Under the pieces are notes generated by a model. That model was not told the DNA's origin and ran no database searches. It saw nothing but the letters and a program-made list of their open reading frames with translations. From NCBI RefSeq assembly GCF_014779765.1, contig NZ_JACXZA010000002.1, positions 372,001 through 436,000 of the forward strand: a stretch of DNA of 64,000 nt, written 5' to 3'. This document shows, piece by piece, positions 36,834 to 46,319 of this stretch. This DNA is from Paenibacillus terricola. GTDB lineage: Bacteria; Bacillota; Bacilli; Paenibacillales; Paenibacillaceae. How positions within the stretch are numbered: the stretch's first letter is position 1; every line of letters begins with the position of its first letter. The translations under genes were made by a program, and so were the position numbers.

Positions 36834-39068
36834 ATGACTACCATACGTGTACTGGATGAACAGTTAGCGAACCAGATCGCTGCCGGTGAAGTGGTCGAAC
36901 GGCCAGCCTCGGTTGTGAAGGAGCTCGTTGAGAACGCAGTGGATGCAGGGGCGACTACGATCGACTTGACGATAGAAGAGGGCGGACTAAATCTTATCCG
37001 CGTCATCGACAACGGCTCGGGCATTCAACCGGAAGAAGTAGAGCTTGCCTTTCAGCGGCATGCAACGAGCAAGCTGTTGTCCAGCGCGGACCTATTCCGA
37101 ATCGCGAGTCTCGGCTTCCGCGGCGAAGCGCTTCCGAGTATTGCGGCCGTGTCCCGCGTCGAGTGCATCTCCTCGCCTACTGCAGATGGACTGGGCTATC
37201 GACTCGCCATTGAAGGCGGCACTATTAAGCAGCAGGGACCGGTCAACGCTCAACAAGGGACAGAAATGTCCGTGCGGGACCTGTTTTACAACACGCCAGC
37301 GCGTTTAAAGTATATGAAGTCGATTCAGACGGAGCTGGGCCATATCAGCGATTATATGAACCGTATCGCCTTGGCACATCCCGGCATTGCGTTCACGCTT
37401 CGTCATAACGGCAATGAGCTGTTGCGGACGCCAGGCACTGGCGATCGGCTTCAAGTTATCGCTGCTGTCTATGGGACAAGCGCTGCGAAGGCGATGTATC
37501 CAATCTCGGCGGAAACGCCGGATTATACACTGAATGGCTATATCTCGAAGCCTGAGCTAACGCGTGCCAATCGGAATGCGATTACCATTGTTGTCAATGG
37601 CCGTTATATTCGCAGCTTCCTCGTGAATCAAGCGCTGCTGCAAGGGTATCATACTTTGCTGCCGATAAACCGGTATCCGCTCGTTGCACTTGAGATCGGT
37701 ATGCATCCTTCACTGCTTGATGTCAACGTCCATCCTTCGAAGATGGAAGTAAGGTTCAGCAAAGAGCCGGAGCTTCGAGCTTTAATAGAAGAAGCGGTGC
37801 GCAAGGTACTCGGTCGTGACCGCTATATTCCAGAGCCTGCAGCGGATAAAGATGAACGCTCGAAGCCTGTTTATGTACAGGAGCGAATTGCGTTTCATCG
37901 ACCCGAGCCCGGATTCCCAAGTTCAACTAGTGCGTCTTCAGCGAGCCAGTCGAACAATACAGGGGGCGGACTTTTTGCAGAAAGACCAAATTCTTCACCG
38001 TCATTGAATGCATCGTCCGTTCGACCGAGCGCATTCGGAGACAGTCCTCTGAATGCTTCAAGTCAAGCGAACTCATCGCAGGGGGGACAACGGTCAGGCG
38101 GGTCATCGTCGAATCGTCCTTCCGAGGGATGGAGAAGCAATTCGCCGATCTTCCCTGAACGGCGCGAGCACGTGCCGCAAGATGCAACAGAGCGGTTGTA
38201 TGCGCCTGGCACGAAGACGAGTGGATCGATTCGTGAATCATCTTCCGTAGATGATGCCGATTTCTACGCGCCAGCGCCTAACGATCCAATCGTAGACGAC
38301 TCGGCAACTACAGCACATGACCGGGAAGCTGCAGCTGATCTAACGTTCAGCGCGCAGCAAGCGGCAGCAGCCTCCAGTGCTGCGCCGATGCAAGATAGCA
38401 CGTTGACAACCGATGAATACGTACAACCTAGCACGGAGACTGTATCAGAAGCGCCGTTTCAGCGGGACCCGGACACGCCTCCTTTTCCAGAGTTGTCGTG
38501 GATTGGCCAGCTGCACGGCACCTATTTGATCGCGCAGAGCGAGGATGGTCTGTACATGATTGATCAGCACGCTGCCCATGAACGAATCAACTATGAATAT
38601 TACGTTGAGAAATTCGGTCGTCCGCAGCAAGCCTCACAGCCGCTGCTCATCCCGATTACGCTGGAGATGACGGCTGGCGATGCAGTCCAACTGCAGGACA
38701 AGCTTGAGCTGCTGCGCGAGGTAGGATTAGAGCTGGAGTCGTTCGGAGCGAAGACCTTTCTCGTTCGTTCGCATCCGGAATGGCTGCCGGTTGGCGATGA
38801 GCAGTCTATTATAGAAGAAATGATTGAATGGGTTCTGCAAGAGAAACGCAACGTCGATATTCAGAAGCTCCGCGAGAAATCGGCTATTATGTGTTCTTGT
38901 AAAGCATCGATCAAAGCGAACCAGCGGCTGACTCGTGAGGCGAGTGAAGTGCTGCTTGCACGTCTTGGCGCATGCCGACAGCCTTATACTTGTCCGCATG
39001 GGCGTCCGATCGTTGTGCATATTTCGACCTATCAATTGGAAAAAATGTTCAAACGGGTGATGTCATGA
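36834..39068 (+). CDS. mutL: DNA mismatch repair endonuclease MutL
   Basis: A 744-residue protein. The N-terminal GHKL ATPase has Glu30 and Asn34 in VVKELVENAVDAGA, DNGSGI and FRGEALPSI. Residues about 345-555 are a Ser/Asn/Pro-rich disordered linker. The C-terminal domain has the nicking-endonuclease motif DQHAAHERINYEYY (from residue 577) and CPHGRP (from 720), so it is a Mn-dependent endonuclease as in other bacteria lacking MutH. QPLLIP corresponds to the clamp-binding motif of B. subtilis MutL. Forty nt after mutS; its stop overlaps the next start by ATGA. Confidence 0.97.
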   Translation: MTTIRVLDEQLANQIAAGEVVERPASVVKELVENAVDAGATTIDLTIEEGGLNLIRVIDNGSGIQPEEVELAFQRHATSKLLSSADLFRIASLGFRGEALPSIAAVSRVECISSPTADGLGYRLAIEGGTIKQQGPVNAQQGTEMSVRDLFYNTPARLKYMKSIQTELGHISDYMNRIALAHPGIAFTLRHNGNELLRTPGTGDRLQVIAAVYGTSAAKAMYPISAETPDYTLNGYISKPELTRANRNAITIVVNGRYIRSFLVNQALLQGYHTLLPINRYPLVALEIGMHPSLLDVNVHPSKMEVRFSKEPELRALIEEAVRKVLGRDRYIPEPAADKDERSKPVYVQERIAFHRPEPGFPSSTSASSASQSNNTGGGLFAERPNSSPSLNASSVRPSAFGDSPLNASSQANSSQGGQRSGGSSSNRPSEGWRSNSPIFPERREHVPQDATERLYAPGTKTSGSIRESSSVDDADFYAPAPNDPIVDDSATTAHDREAAADLTFSAQQAAAASSAAPMQDSTLTTDEYVQPSTETVSEAPFQRDPDTPPFPELSWIGQLHGTYLIAQSEDGLYMIDQHAAHERINYEYYVEKFGRPQQASQPLLIPITLEMTAGDAVQLQDKLELLREVGLELESFGAKTFLVRSHPEWLPVGDEQSIIEEMIEWVLQEKRNVDIQKLREKSAIMCSCKASIKANQRLTREASEVLLARLGACRQPYTCPHGRPIVVHISTYQLEKMFKRVMS

Positions 39069-39859
39069 TCGTAACAACAGCTGTGAAGCCTTCTGAACAG
39101 ACGATGGCGAAGGCTAGAGCGCTCGCCGAGGAGCTGTCGGGACGTTTGCAGCTGCGCCGCGGGCAGACGCTGAGCCAACTAATGACAGCAGGTGCAGATG
39201 ATCAACTGCTCGTTGTGCTTGATAACGAGGTACGCTATTATAAAGGCTCAACCTCAGAACAGCCGCTTTATTATCATCCAAGCATGGCGTTCGTTCGTGT
39301 GAAAAGACTGCTGCGCGGAGATCGCGATCCGCTTATCGATCTGTCTGGCTGCGAGCCGGGCGACAGCGTCATAGACTGCACGGCAGGACTTGCAGCTGAT
39401 TCGCTCGTGTTCTCCATTGCAGTTGGCGCCGAAGGTTCCGTGACTGCGCTGGAGAGCGAGCCGGTGCTGCATGTTGTCGTACGCGAAGGACTGCGCAGCT
39501 ATGATTCAGGTCTAGCTGAAGCAGATGAAGCGATGCGCCGCATTAAGCTAGTGCGGTCGAATCATACGGACTACTTGTCCAGCTTGCCTGACAACAGCGT
39601 CGATATCGTCTATTTCGATCCAATGTTTGAAGAGGCGATTGAGGAATCCAGCGCAATAGGGCCGCTCCGCAGTCTCGCTAACCACGGCAAACTGTCTGAA
39701 TCGGCTGTGCAAGAAGCCGTGCGTGTCGCACGCAAATGCGTAATGCTGAAGGAACAGAAGGGCAGCAACGAGTTCGAGCGGCTCGGCTTTACCAGATGCA
39801 AGACGAAGAAAACATCGAAAATTACGTACGGAGTGATCCCAGTTGACCGAGCAACATGA
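39065..39859 (+). CDS. RsmJ-like SAM-dependent methyltransferase
   Basis: A 264-residue class I methyltransferase similar to RsmJ/DUF548 (16S rRNA m2G1516 methylase in E. coli). SAM-binding GDSVIDCTAGLAADSLVFS, the acidic end of strand 2 in VTALESEPVL, and the substrate motif VYFDPMFEE, where RsmJ has LDPMFP. The rRNA target is inferred. ATG overlaps the mutL stop (ATGA), giving translational coupling, and its 3' end overlaps miaA. RNA modification genes thus follow mismatch repair genes here. Confidence 0.8.
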   Translation: MIVTTAVKPSEQTMAKARALAEELSGRLQLRRGQTLSQLMTAGADDQLLVVLDNEVRYYKGSTSEQPLYYHPSMAFVRVKRLLRGDRDPLIDLSGCEPGDSVIDCTAGLAADSLVFSIAVGAEGSVTALESEPVLHVVVREGLRSYDSGLAEADEAMRRIKLVRSNHTDYLSSLPDNSVDIVYFDPMFEEAIEESSAIGPLRSLANHGKLSESAVQEAVRVARKCVMLKEQKGSNEFERLGFTRCKTKKTSKITYGVIPVDRAT

Positions 39860-40883
39860 AGCCCGTGCAAGCAACCATTCACATCACGATGAGCAAGCCA
39901 AACCGAAGCTGCTCGTTCTGATCGGACCAACAGCGGTCGGCAAGACACAGCTCAGCTTGGACATCGCAAGGGCGTACAATTGCGAGATCATTTCGGGTGA
40001 TTCGATGCAGGTGTATCGCGGCATGGATATCGGTACCGCAAAGATCATGCCAGAGGAGAGGCAGGGCATCGTTCATCACTTGATTGATATTCGGGAGCCT
40101 GAAGAGTCCTATTCTTCTGCTGACTTTCAAGAAGAATGCCGCAGGCTTATCGCCGACATTACCGCGCGCGGCAAAATCCCGTTCATCGTTGGCGGGACTG
40201 GCCTCTACATTGAATCGGTCTGTTATGCCTATGAGTTCGCTGAGAACGGCTCCGATCCGGCGTTTCGCCAGGCGATGGAGCAGTATGCTGATGAACAAGG
40301 TGCCGAAGCGCTCCATGCGAAGCTGGCGGAAGTGGATCCGGCATCAGCAGAACGTCTGCATCCGAATGATCGGCGGCGCATCATTCGCGCACTCGAGATA
40401 TACCGGCTGACAGGCGAGCGGATGTCGGAGCAGCTTGGCCGGCAGACGAAGACATCGCCGTATGAGCTGAGCATCATCGGACTAGAGATGGATCGGCAGA
40501 AACTGTATAATCGGATTAATCAGAGAATCGATCTGATGATGGAGCAAGGGCTTGAAGAAGAGGCAAGTCGTATTATCGCGAGGGGCATTCCTTCGGATGC
40601 CGTCTCCATGCAAGGGCTTGGCTACAAAGAGTTTATGCCGTATTTTGCAGGACGCTGCACATTAGAAGAGGCGGTTGAGACGCTCAAACGAGATACGAGG
40701 CGGTTCGCTAAGCGGCAGTTGTCTTGGTTCCGGCACATGAAGGATATTGACTGGGTCGATGCCGAACTAAATTTATACAACAAAATGCAGGCAGTTCATG
40801 GTATAATAGCAGGAAAGTTCTCGCTCAGTCTTGAATATATTTCTAATCAATCTTTTTCGACGGGGGTAACGGCCAATGAATAA
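39843..40883 (+). CDS. miaA: tRNA dimethylallyltransferase MiaA
   Basis: A 346-residue enzyme that adds a dimethylallyl group to A37 of tRNAs reading U-starting codons. P-loop [51 protein letters not shown] and [10 protein letters not shown] are all present, as are [15 protein letters not shown] and [10 protein letters not shown]. Start TTG 39843 lies 9 nt after CGGAG and overlaps the methyltransferase gene by 17 nt. Residues 318-346 extend the usual C-terminus a little, and their codons contain a promoter for hfq. Confidence 0.95.
   Translation: MTEQHEARASNHSHHDEQAKPKLLVLIGPTAVGKTQLSLDIARAYNCEIISGDSMQVYRGMDIGTAKIMPEERQGIVHHLIDIREPEESYSSADFQEECRRLIADITARGKIPFIVGGTGLYIESVCYAYEFAENGSDPAFRQAMEQYADEQGAEALHAKLAEVDPASAERLHPNDRRRIIRALEIYRLTGERMSEQLGRQTKTSPYELSIIGLEMDRQKLYNRINQRIDLMMEQGLEEEASRIIARGIPSDAVSMQGLGYKEFMPYFAGRCTLEEAVETLKRDTRRFAKRQLSWFRHMKDIDWVDAELNLYNKMQAVHGIIAGKFSLSLEYISNQSFSTGVTANE
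40800..40808 (+). promoter_or_regulatory. Extended -10 promoter for hfq inside miaA
   Basis: TGGTATAAT is a perfect extended -10 sequence 68 bp before the hfq start, within the miaA coding region. No good -35 is visible. It would let hfq be expressed separately from the mut-miaA transcript. Confidence 0.45.
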
Positions 40884-41115
40884 AACCATCAACATTCAAG
40901 ATACGTTTCTAAACCAGCTGCGCAAGGACAGCATCCCGGTTACAGTTTACTTGACCAACGGCTTCCAAATTCGCGGCGTTATTAAAGCATTCGATAACTT
41001 CACGATCATAATTGATAGCGAAGGCCGTCAACAAATGGTATATAAGCATGCGATATCGACGTTTACCCCGCAGCGTAACGTTTCTCTGATGCAGGACCAT
41101 TCGAACGATCACTAA
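40876..41115 (+). CDS. hfq: RNA chaperone Hfq
   Basis: A 79-residue Sm-like protein with the Sm1 core [38 protein letters not shown] and the Sm2 signature YKHAIST. It forms hexamers that bind small RNAs and mRNA. It overlaps the end of miaA by 8 nt, with GACGGGGG as ribosome site. Gene order miaA-hfq is as in Bacillus. Confidence 0.96.
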   Translation: MNKTINIQDTFLNQLRKDSIPVTVYLTNGFQIRGVIKAFDNFTIIIDSEGRQQMVYKHAISTFTPQRNVSLMQDHSNDH

Positions 41116-41185
41116 TCGGCGGAACTGCCGGTAGCAACTTTCAGCCGACCCGACGCGTTTAACTAAATAGCGGAATGATCATCCG

Positions 41186-41217
41186 ACAACCCGCTCATTA
41201 GAGTGGGTTGTTCTTTT
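41186..41217 (+). terminator. Rho-independent terminator after hfq
   Basis: ACAACCCGCTC (41186-41196) pairs with GAGTGGGTTGT (41201-41211) with one G-T wobble, then TCTTTTC. Confidence 0.85.
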
Positions 41218-41280
41218 CATTTGCGGGTAAAGATAGATATAGAGATAATTGTTTCATTGTATAGGAGGGAGTTCTTCCGT

Positions 41281-43926
41281 ATGACGGACCAACCACGAAC
41301 AAGACAGAAGAAGGCAACAAGCAGGAAAGGAAAGAAGAAACGGCTGTCAGCAAAGAAAGTCATTATTATTTTGTTCTTCACTGCTGCGCTAGCTGTCGTA
41401 TGCGGCATTATCGGCTACTTATTCATCATACTGAACGGGGAACGGATACTGGCAGCGAATCAAGATAAGCTCATCATTCCAGAAGCCTCTATTGTATACG
41501 ATAAGGACAAGAACGAGATCGCATCGTTGTATAAACCGAATGATGCACGCGAGAACGTGGATCTAAGTGAAATCCCAGAACTGCTTCGCAATGCTTTCAT
41601 TGCGACAGAGGATCAGCGGTTCTATCAGCACTCGGGCATTGATTATTTCTCGCTTGGACGCGCAGTTGTGAAAGATATTGTCGCTAGAAGCAAAGTGGAA
41701 GGCGGCAGTACCATTACACAGCAGTTGGCGAAGAATATTTTCCTTACAGCAGACAAGACGTTCTTCCGCAAAGCAACTGAGGCATCCATCGCCATGGCGC
41801 TTGAGAACAACATGACGAAGGACGAAATTATTGAGATGTATCTGAATCGTATTTACTTCGGTAAAGGCGTATCCGGCATTAAGCAGGCTTCGGAATATTA
41901 CTTCGGCGTCGAGCCGAAGGATCTGAAGCTGTGGCAAATGGCTACACTTGCCGGCATGCCGAAAGCACCCAACCGTTATAATCCAATCAACGACCCGGAA
42001 GCGTCGCAGACGCGCCGCCAGGTTGTGTTGAAGCTCATGTACGATCAAGGTTACATTACCGAAGAGCAGAAGAACGAAGCTGCAGCAGAGGTTTATGATC
42101 CTTCTAAAATGCTGAACGAGAAGGCTAACCCGCAGCTGTATCCTGCTTTTGTCGATTATGTAATCGATGAAGCGGTTGAAGCCAGCGGCATTAGCGAAGA
42201 AGAACTTCGCGTCGGCGGTTACAAGATTTATACGACGCTGAATCCGACGGCACAGCAGGTCGTAGAGAAGGAGTTCGCGAACGACGAGAACTTCGAGAAA
42301 AGCGAAGACGACGTGAAGGTTCAAGGCTCCATGATCATTATGGATCACAGGAGCGGCGAGATCCAAGCGATCGCAGGCGGCCGCGACTATCAGAAGAAGA
42401 CGTGGAACCGTGTAACGAAGGCTAGACAGCCAGGTTCATCGTTCAAGCCGATTTCTTCCTATGGTCCAGCGCTAGAAACGGGCGATTTCACACCGAGCTC
42501 CACACTTCGGGACGATAAACAATGCTTCGGCAATTACTGTCCTTCGGACTCTAACAGAGTCAAATATATCGGCGCAGTCAGCATGAAACAGGCGATTAAA
42601 GAGTCGCGTAACTTGCCTGCGGTATGGCTGCTTAATCAGATCGGCGTAAGCAAAGGCGTTGATTTCGCGAAACGATTGGGCTTCAATCTGACAAGCGATG
42701 ACCGCAACCTTGCGATTGCGCTGGGCGGGTTGACGAATGGCGTATCACCGCTTCAGATGGCGACTGCGTACAGCGTGTTTGCCAACGAAGGCAAAAGTGT
42801 CGATCCGCATACTGTATTGCGTATCGACAACAGCAATGAAGATCCGGTGTATACGTACCATGCACCAAAGGCAAAGCAGCTTATCAAGCAGTCGACAGCG
42901 GAAGGTCTTACTGAAATTATGTCGGGCGTGACTGAACAAGGCGGTACAGGTGTCAAAGCGCGTCTCGATCGTCCTGTAGCGGGCAAAACAGGTACAACGC
43001 AGCACGGTATTAAAGGTCTTCAATCAAGCGCGAACCGCGATGTTTGGTTTGTCGGGTATACGCCTGAATGGACAGCAGCCGTGTGGATGGGTTACGATAA
43101 GACGGATGAGAAACATTTGCTGCATAATAGCAGCGGTCAGGCAGCAGCCATGTTCGGTAAGGTCATGACTGCCGCAATGAAGAATGTACCGCGTTCCAGC
43201 TTTACGAAGACTACGCCACAAGAGCCAGAGAAAACAACCGATACGGCGCCTGCGCAGGTAACGGGGTTGAAAGCGCAATATGACACCGTTTCGAAATCGG
43301 TCAAGTTGAGCTGGAATGCAGTCGAAGGTGCAGGCTTGACCTACCGCGTATATCGCAAAGAGTCGGGCGAAGCCGAATTTACCCGTGTATTCGAGCTTGC
43401 GGATAACGGCAATGTAGAAGATATGAGTGCTGCTCCGGGCTTGTCTTATCAATATTATGTTGCGGCGTATAACGCTGAGGCAGATCTTGAAGGCACGCCA
43501 TCGGCTGCAGTTGCGCTTGATATTCCGCCAGAAGAGCTGGAGCCAACCGAACCGACTGAGCCGCCGGTAGAACCTCAGCAGCCGGGAGAAGGCACTGATA
43601 ATCAAGGAAATAATGGCAGTGGCAATAACGGGACTGGCAGCAATGGCAATGGTTCCGGAACTGGAACAAACAACGGGAATGGCAGCGGTACAGGCGGCAC
43701 AGGCAATACAGGCACAGGTAACGGTAATGGTTCTAACAACAATACGAATCAGAACGGTACCCCGCCTGCAGAAGGCTCAGGCAGCACGGGGGCCGGCACG
43801 GGATCCACACCTAACGCAGGAGCAGGCAATGCGGGAGGCGGCAGACCATCGGAACCTGCCACGAGTAATGGGTCGAACGGATCGAATGATCCAATCGTAC
43901 CCGATGTCGTAGTTCCGGCACCGTAA
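41281..43926 (+). CDS. Class A penicillin-binding protein (PBP1A type)
   Basis: An 881-residue bifunctional peptidoglycan synthase. A basic cytoplasmic tail and one transmembrane helix (about 26-51) lead to a GT51 glycosyltransferase with Glu110 in ATEDQRFYQHSG and the KEGGST-like EGGSTITQQLAKN. The transpeptidase has the SxxK serine at 386 (SSFK), the SRN-like ESRN and KTGTT. A fibronectin-III-like domain (about 660-755) follows, then a Gly/Asn/Ser/Thr-rich tail of about 120 residues that is probably disordered outside the cell. GGAGGGAG sets ATG 41281. Monocistronic, between hfq and a cyclophilin gene. Confidence 0.93.
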   Translation: MTDQPRTRQKKATSRKGKKKRLSAKKVIIILFFTAALAVVCGIIGYLFIILNGERILAANQDKLIIPEASIVYDKDKNEIASLYKPNDARENVDLSEIPELLRNAFIATEDQRFYQHSGIDYFSLGRAVVKDIVARSKVEGGSTITQQLAKNIFLTADKTFFRKATEASIAMALENNMTKDEIIEMYLNRIYFGKGVSGIKQASEYYFGVEPKDLKLWQMATLAGMPKAPNRYNPINDPEASQTRRQVVLKLMYDQGYITEEQKNEAAAEVYDPSKMLNEKANPQLYPAFVDYVIDEAVEASGISEEELRVGGYKIYTTLNPTAQQVVEKEFANDENFEKSEDDVKVQGSMIIMDHRSGEIQAIAGGRDYQKKTWNRVTKARQPGSSFKPISSYGPALETGDFTPSSTLRDDKQCFGNYCPSDSNRVKYIGAVSMKQAIKESRNLPAVWLLNQIGVSKGVDFAKRLGFNLTSDDRNLAIALGGLTNGVSPLQMATAYSVFANEGKSVDPHTVLRIDNSNEDPVYTYHAPKAKQLIKQSTAEGLTEIMSGVTEQGGTGVKARLDRPVAGKTGTTQHGIKGLQSSANRDVWFVGYTPEWTAAVWMGYDKTDEKHLLHNSSGQAAAMFGKVMTAAMKNVPRSSFTKTTPQEPEKTTDTAPAQVTGLKAQYDTVSKSVKLSWNAVEGAGLTYRVYRKESGEAEFTRVFELADNGNVEDMSAAPGLSYQYYVAAYNAEADLEGTPSAAVALDIPPEELEPTEPTEPPVEPQQPGEGTDNQGNNGSGNNGTGSNGNGSGTGTNNGNGSGTGGTGNTGTGNGNGSNNNTNQNGTPPAEGSGSTGAGTGSTPNAGAGNAGGGRPSEPATSNGSNGSNDPIVPDVVVPAP

Positions 43927-44015
43927 GTTCGCGATGCGCCGGCCCTTTCGATGTCGGCTCGAATGGATCAGACGATAGGTTTGGCTGAATTAGAGGAGAA
44001 GCGAGGAACAGTCGG

Positions 44016-44690
44016 ATGATGAAGAGGAAGTTCGCGCGTTACAGCTTTGTAATGCTGTCCATCCTGCTGCTTGCGATAGCAGCAGTAGGATGCGGCAGTA
44101 AGAGCAAGAACGAAAGTGCGCTCCAGCAGACAGCAACCGCAAGCGGAGCGACAGCCAAGCAATGGTCCGAAATGCCCGAAATGTCGATAGACCCGAAGAA
44201 GTCGTATACAGCGACGTTCCATACGAGCAAAGGGGATTTTAAAGTCGAGCTGTTCGCCGATGAAGCGCCGACAACGGTTAACAACTTCGTGTTCTTGGCG
44301 AAACAGAAATTCTATGAAGGCATTACGTTCCATCGCATTATCGAGACGTTCATGATTCAGACAGGGGATCCGAACGGGGACGGTTCAGGCGGTCCAGGCT
44401 ATCATATTCCGGACGAGCTGGGTTCGGATCTGAAGTATGAGGTTGGCACAGTCGCGATGGCTAGAACGAGGGCTCCGGATTCCGGCGGCAGTCAATTCTT
44501 TATCTGTACAGGTGACGATGCTGCGAACCTGAACCAAACGCCGGACTACGCGATATTCGGTAAAGTTATCGAAGGTATGGATACGGTTATGGCGATTGCG
44601 AAATCGCCGGTCGAGATGTCGGCGTCAGGCGAGATTTCGAAGCCGGTGGACAAGATTACGATCAACTCGATTGACATTGAAGAGAAATAA
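44016..44690 (+). CDS. Lipoprotein cyclophilin-type peptidyl-prolyl isomerase
   Basis: A 224-residue lipoprotein. Signal peptide with lipobox AAVGC. The mature part is a cyclophilin: TFHTSKGDFKVELFADEAPT, NNFVFLAKQKFYEGITFHRI, GSQFFICT and DYAIFGKVIEGMD. The catalytic Arg is in FHRI. It probably helps fold exported proteins on the outer face of the membrane. A second start codon follows immediately (ATGATG). Confidence 0.9.
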   Translation: MMKRKFARYSFVMLSILLLAIAAVGCGSKSKNESALQQTATASGATAKQWSEMPEMSIDPKKSYTATFHTSKGDFKVELFADEAPTTVNNFVFLAKQKFYEGITFHRIIETFMIQTGDPNGDGSGGPGYHIPDELGSDLKYEVGTVAMARTRAPDSGGSQFFICTGDDAANLNQTPDYAIFGKVIEGMDTVMAIAKSPVEMSASGEISKPVDKITINSIDIEEK

Positions 44691-45063
44691 GTCAACAATT
44701 GAATAGCTAGCATGGGGGCTGCCAGAGACGTCATTGTAGACGACGATGGCGGTCCTTCTGCTTTTGTGTACCCGCATCGAATCCGATGGTGCTTGTATAG
44801 GTGGACAACGAAGCATGGTTTATTTTGTCCGTAAGCTGGTGAAGCAACCTAAGATGTGGTAAGCTTTTTTTAAAGGAAAAATGTTGGAAGTATGCTTGTT
44901 TGGAAAGACTGGCTGCTTAGACGGCAGCTTTTTCTCACAATCCAAGAACGTATAAGTTTTCATCTTATACGTTCTTGGATTTCTCCGGAATGAAACGAAC
45001 GATACCGGCATAATGACGGAATAGTCGTTTCACCTCGCATCTTAACGGAAAGGTACGTTCCGC
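44691..45063. other. Intergenic region with two hairpins
   Basis: The 370-bp gap holds no convincing gene. GCTGC and GCAGC (44912-44928) followed by TTTTTCTC look like a weak terminator. A second hairpin at 44939-44981 pairs AATCCAAGAACGTATAAG with its exact 18-bp complement across a 7-nt loop. It lies 82 bp before the next start codon and lacks a T-tract, so it could be a terminator or a protein or RNA binding site. Confidence 0.6.
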
Positions 45064-45621
45064 ATGAAACGAAAATTTTCGGACCGAGCAAATTGGCGGC
45101 GTATTTTGCGTAAGAGCTATATGTGTCTTGCCATGGACGGCGACGAGTTCAGAGGACTCGTCACATTTTATCGGATTCACGAATTACGCGAACCGTTGTG
45201 GAAGGAATACAATGGCAGACGACTATGCCTTGCGGATCGCGGCTACTTATGGATGCAGCACTTCCCGCGCGGCGAACATTTTGTTGTAACGACGATGTTT
45301 GATGACAAGGGCAGAGTAGTACAGTGGTATATTGATGTTTGCAAGACGCAGGGAATGACGGAGCAGCAAGTGCCTTGGTTTGACGATCTATACCTAGACA
45401 TCGTTGTGCTGCCTTCCGGTGAAGTGTTCCTGCTCGATGAAGATGAGCTGGAAGATGCGCTTCGCCAAGGCGAGGTGACGTCCAAGGATGCAGCGATGGC
45501 ACGTAAGACGGCGGGAAGACTGCTGTCTGCTATTCGCAATGGACGATTCCGTTATTTTACGCTCAGTCTCAAGCATCGGAAGAGCTTGTCAGAGCGCTCG
45601 GGAGAGTTGAGTGAATCGTGA
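45064..45621 (+). CDS. DUF402 family protein (YgaC/Ntdp-like)
   Basis: A 185-residue DUF402 protein. The core WYIDVCKTQGMTEQQVPWFD is the family hallmark, with the metal-coordinating Asp residues in FDDLYLDIVVLPSGEVFLLDED. Related proteins include nucleoside tri- and diphosphate phosphatases (Staphylococcus Ntdp) and the RNase-linked FomD type. Phosphatase activity is inferred. Its stop overlaps the next gene's GTG start (GTGA), so the two are coupled. Confidence 0.82.
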   Translation: MKRKFSDRANWRRILRKSYMCLAMDGDEFRGLVTFYRIHELREPLWKEYNGRRLCLADRGYLWMQHFPRGEHFVVTTMFDDKGRVVQWYIDVCKTQGMTEQQVPWFDDLYLDIVVLPSGEVFLLDEDELEDALRQGEVTSKDAAMARKTAGRLLSAIRNGRFRYFTLSLKHRKSLSERSGELSES

Positions 45622-46319
45622 ATAAGGCAATCCACAGGCCGCACAAGCTAAGCAGCGGTTCGCGTCGAAGACGCAAACGCAAGCCGCTGCTTATTTTGCT
45701 GCGGATTGTCGTTTCTATAGGGGTATTGGGTGTTCTCTGGTGCGCATATTTGCTGTGGCTTATTAACAGCTCGAGCCCGCCGAAGTCGATTCCGAAGAGC
45801 GATGCTGCCATCGTATTAGGCGCTGCGCTATGGAACGACAAGCCAAGTCCCGGATTAAAGGAACGACTTGATCGCGCTTATTTGTTGTATAAAGAGGGGA
45901 AAGCGGACAAGCTTATTCTGACGGGCGGCAACGATCATAACGGATCGACGTTGACTGAAGCAGAGGGCATGCAGAATTACTTGGTTTCGCTAGGTGTTCC
46001 GAAAGAAAAGCTGTTGCTCGAGAAGCAAGCAACGAGTACTTACGAGAACATGGTGTTCAGCAAAGCGATCATTGAACGGGAGAAGTTTCATTCCATCCTC
46101 ATCGTTACCCACGATTATCATGCATCTCGATCGAAGGAGATTGCTGATTACGTCGGTATTACTCATGCAACGATGGTGCCATTCCATTCGAAGGTGCTGA
46201 AGCCTGTATATAACCAATCGCGTGAAGCGCTCGCTTACACGAAGTGGAAAGCGGACGCCGTTCTCATGCATTTCGGCTGGTCAACGGGCGATTTGACAAT
46301 ACCTTATTTTAATAAATAA
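45618..46319 (+). CDS. YdcF-like (DUF218) membrane protein
   Basis: A 233-residue protein with an arginine-rich N-terminus, one membrane helix (LLILLRIVVSIGVLGVLWCA) and a DUF218/SanA-ElyC-type domain: SDAAIVLGAALWNDKPSP, KLILTGGNDHNGSTLTEAEG and LLLEKQATSTYENMVFSK. Family members affect envelope integrity in enterobacteria; the biochemical role is unclear. It starts with GTG inside the upstream stop codon. Downstream lies the dispersed repeat region. Confidence 0.85.
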   Translation: MNKAIHRPHKLSSGSRRRRKRKPLLILLRIVVSIGVLGVLWCAYLLWLINSSSPPKSIPKSDAAIVLGAALWNDKPSPGLKERLDRAYLLYKEGKADKLILTGGNDHNGSTLTEAEGMQNYLVSLGVPKEKLLLEKQATSTYENMVFSKAIIEREKFHSILIVTHDYHASRSKEIADYVGITHATMVPFHSKVLKPVYNQSREALAYTKWKADAVLMHFGWSTGDLTIPYFNK

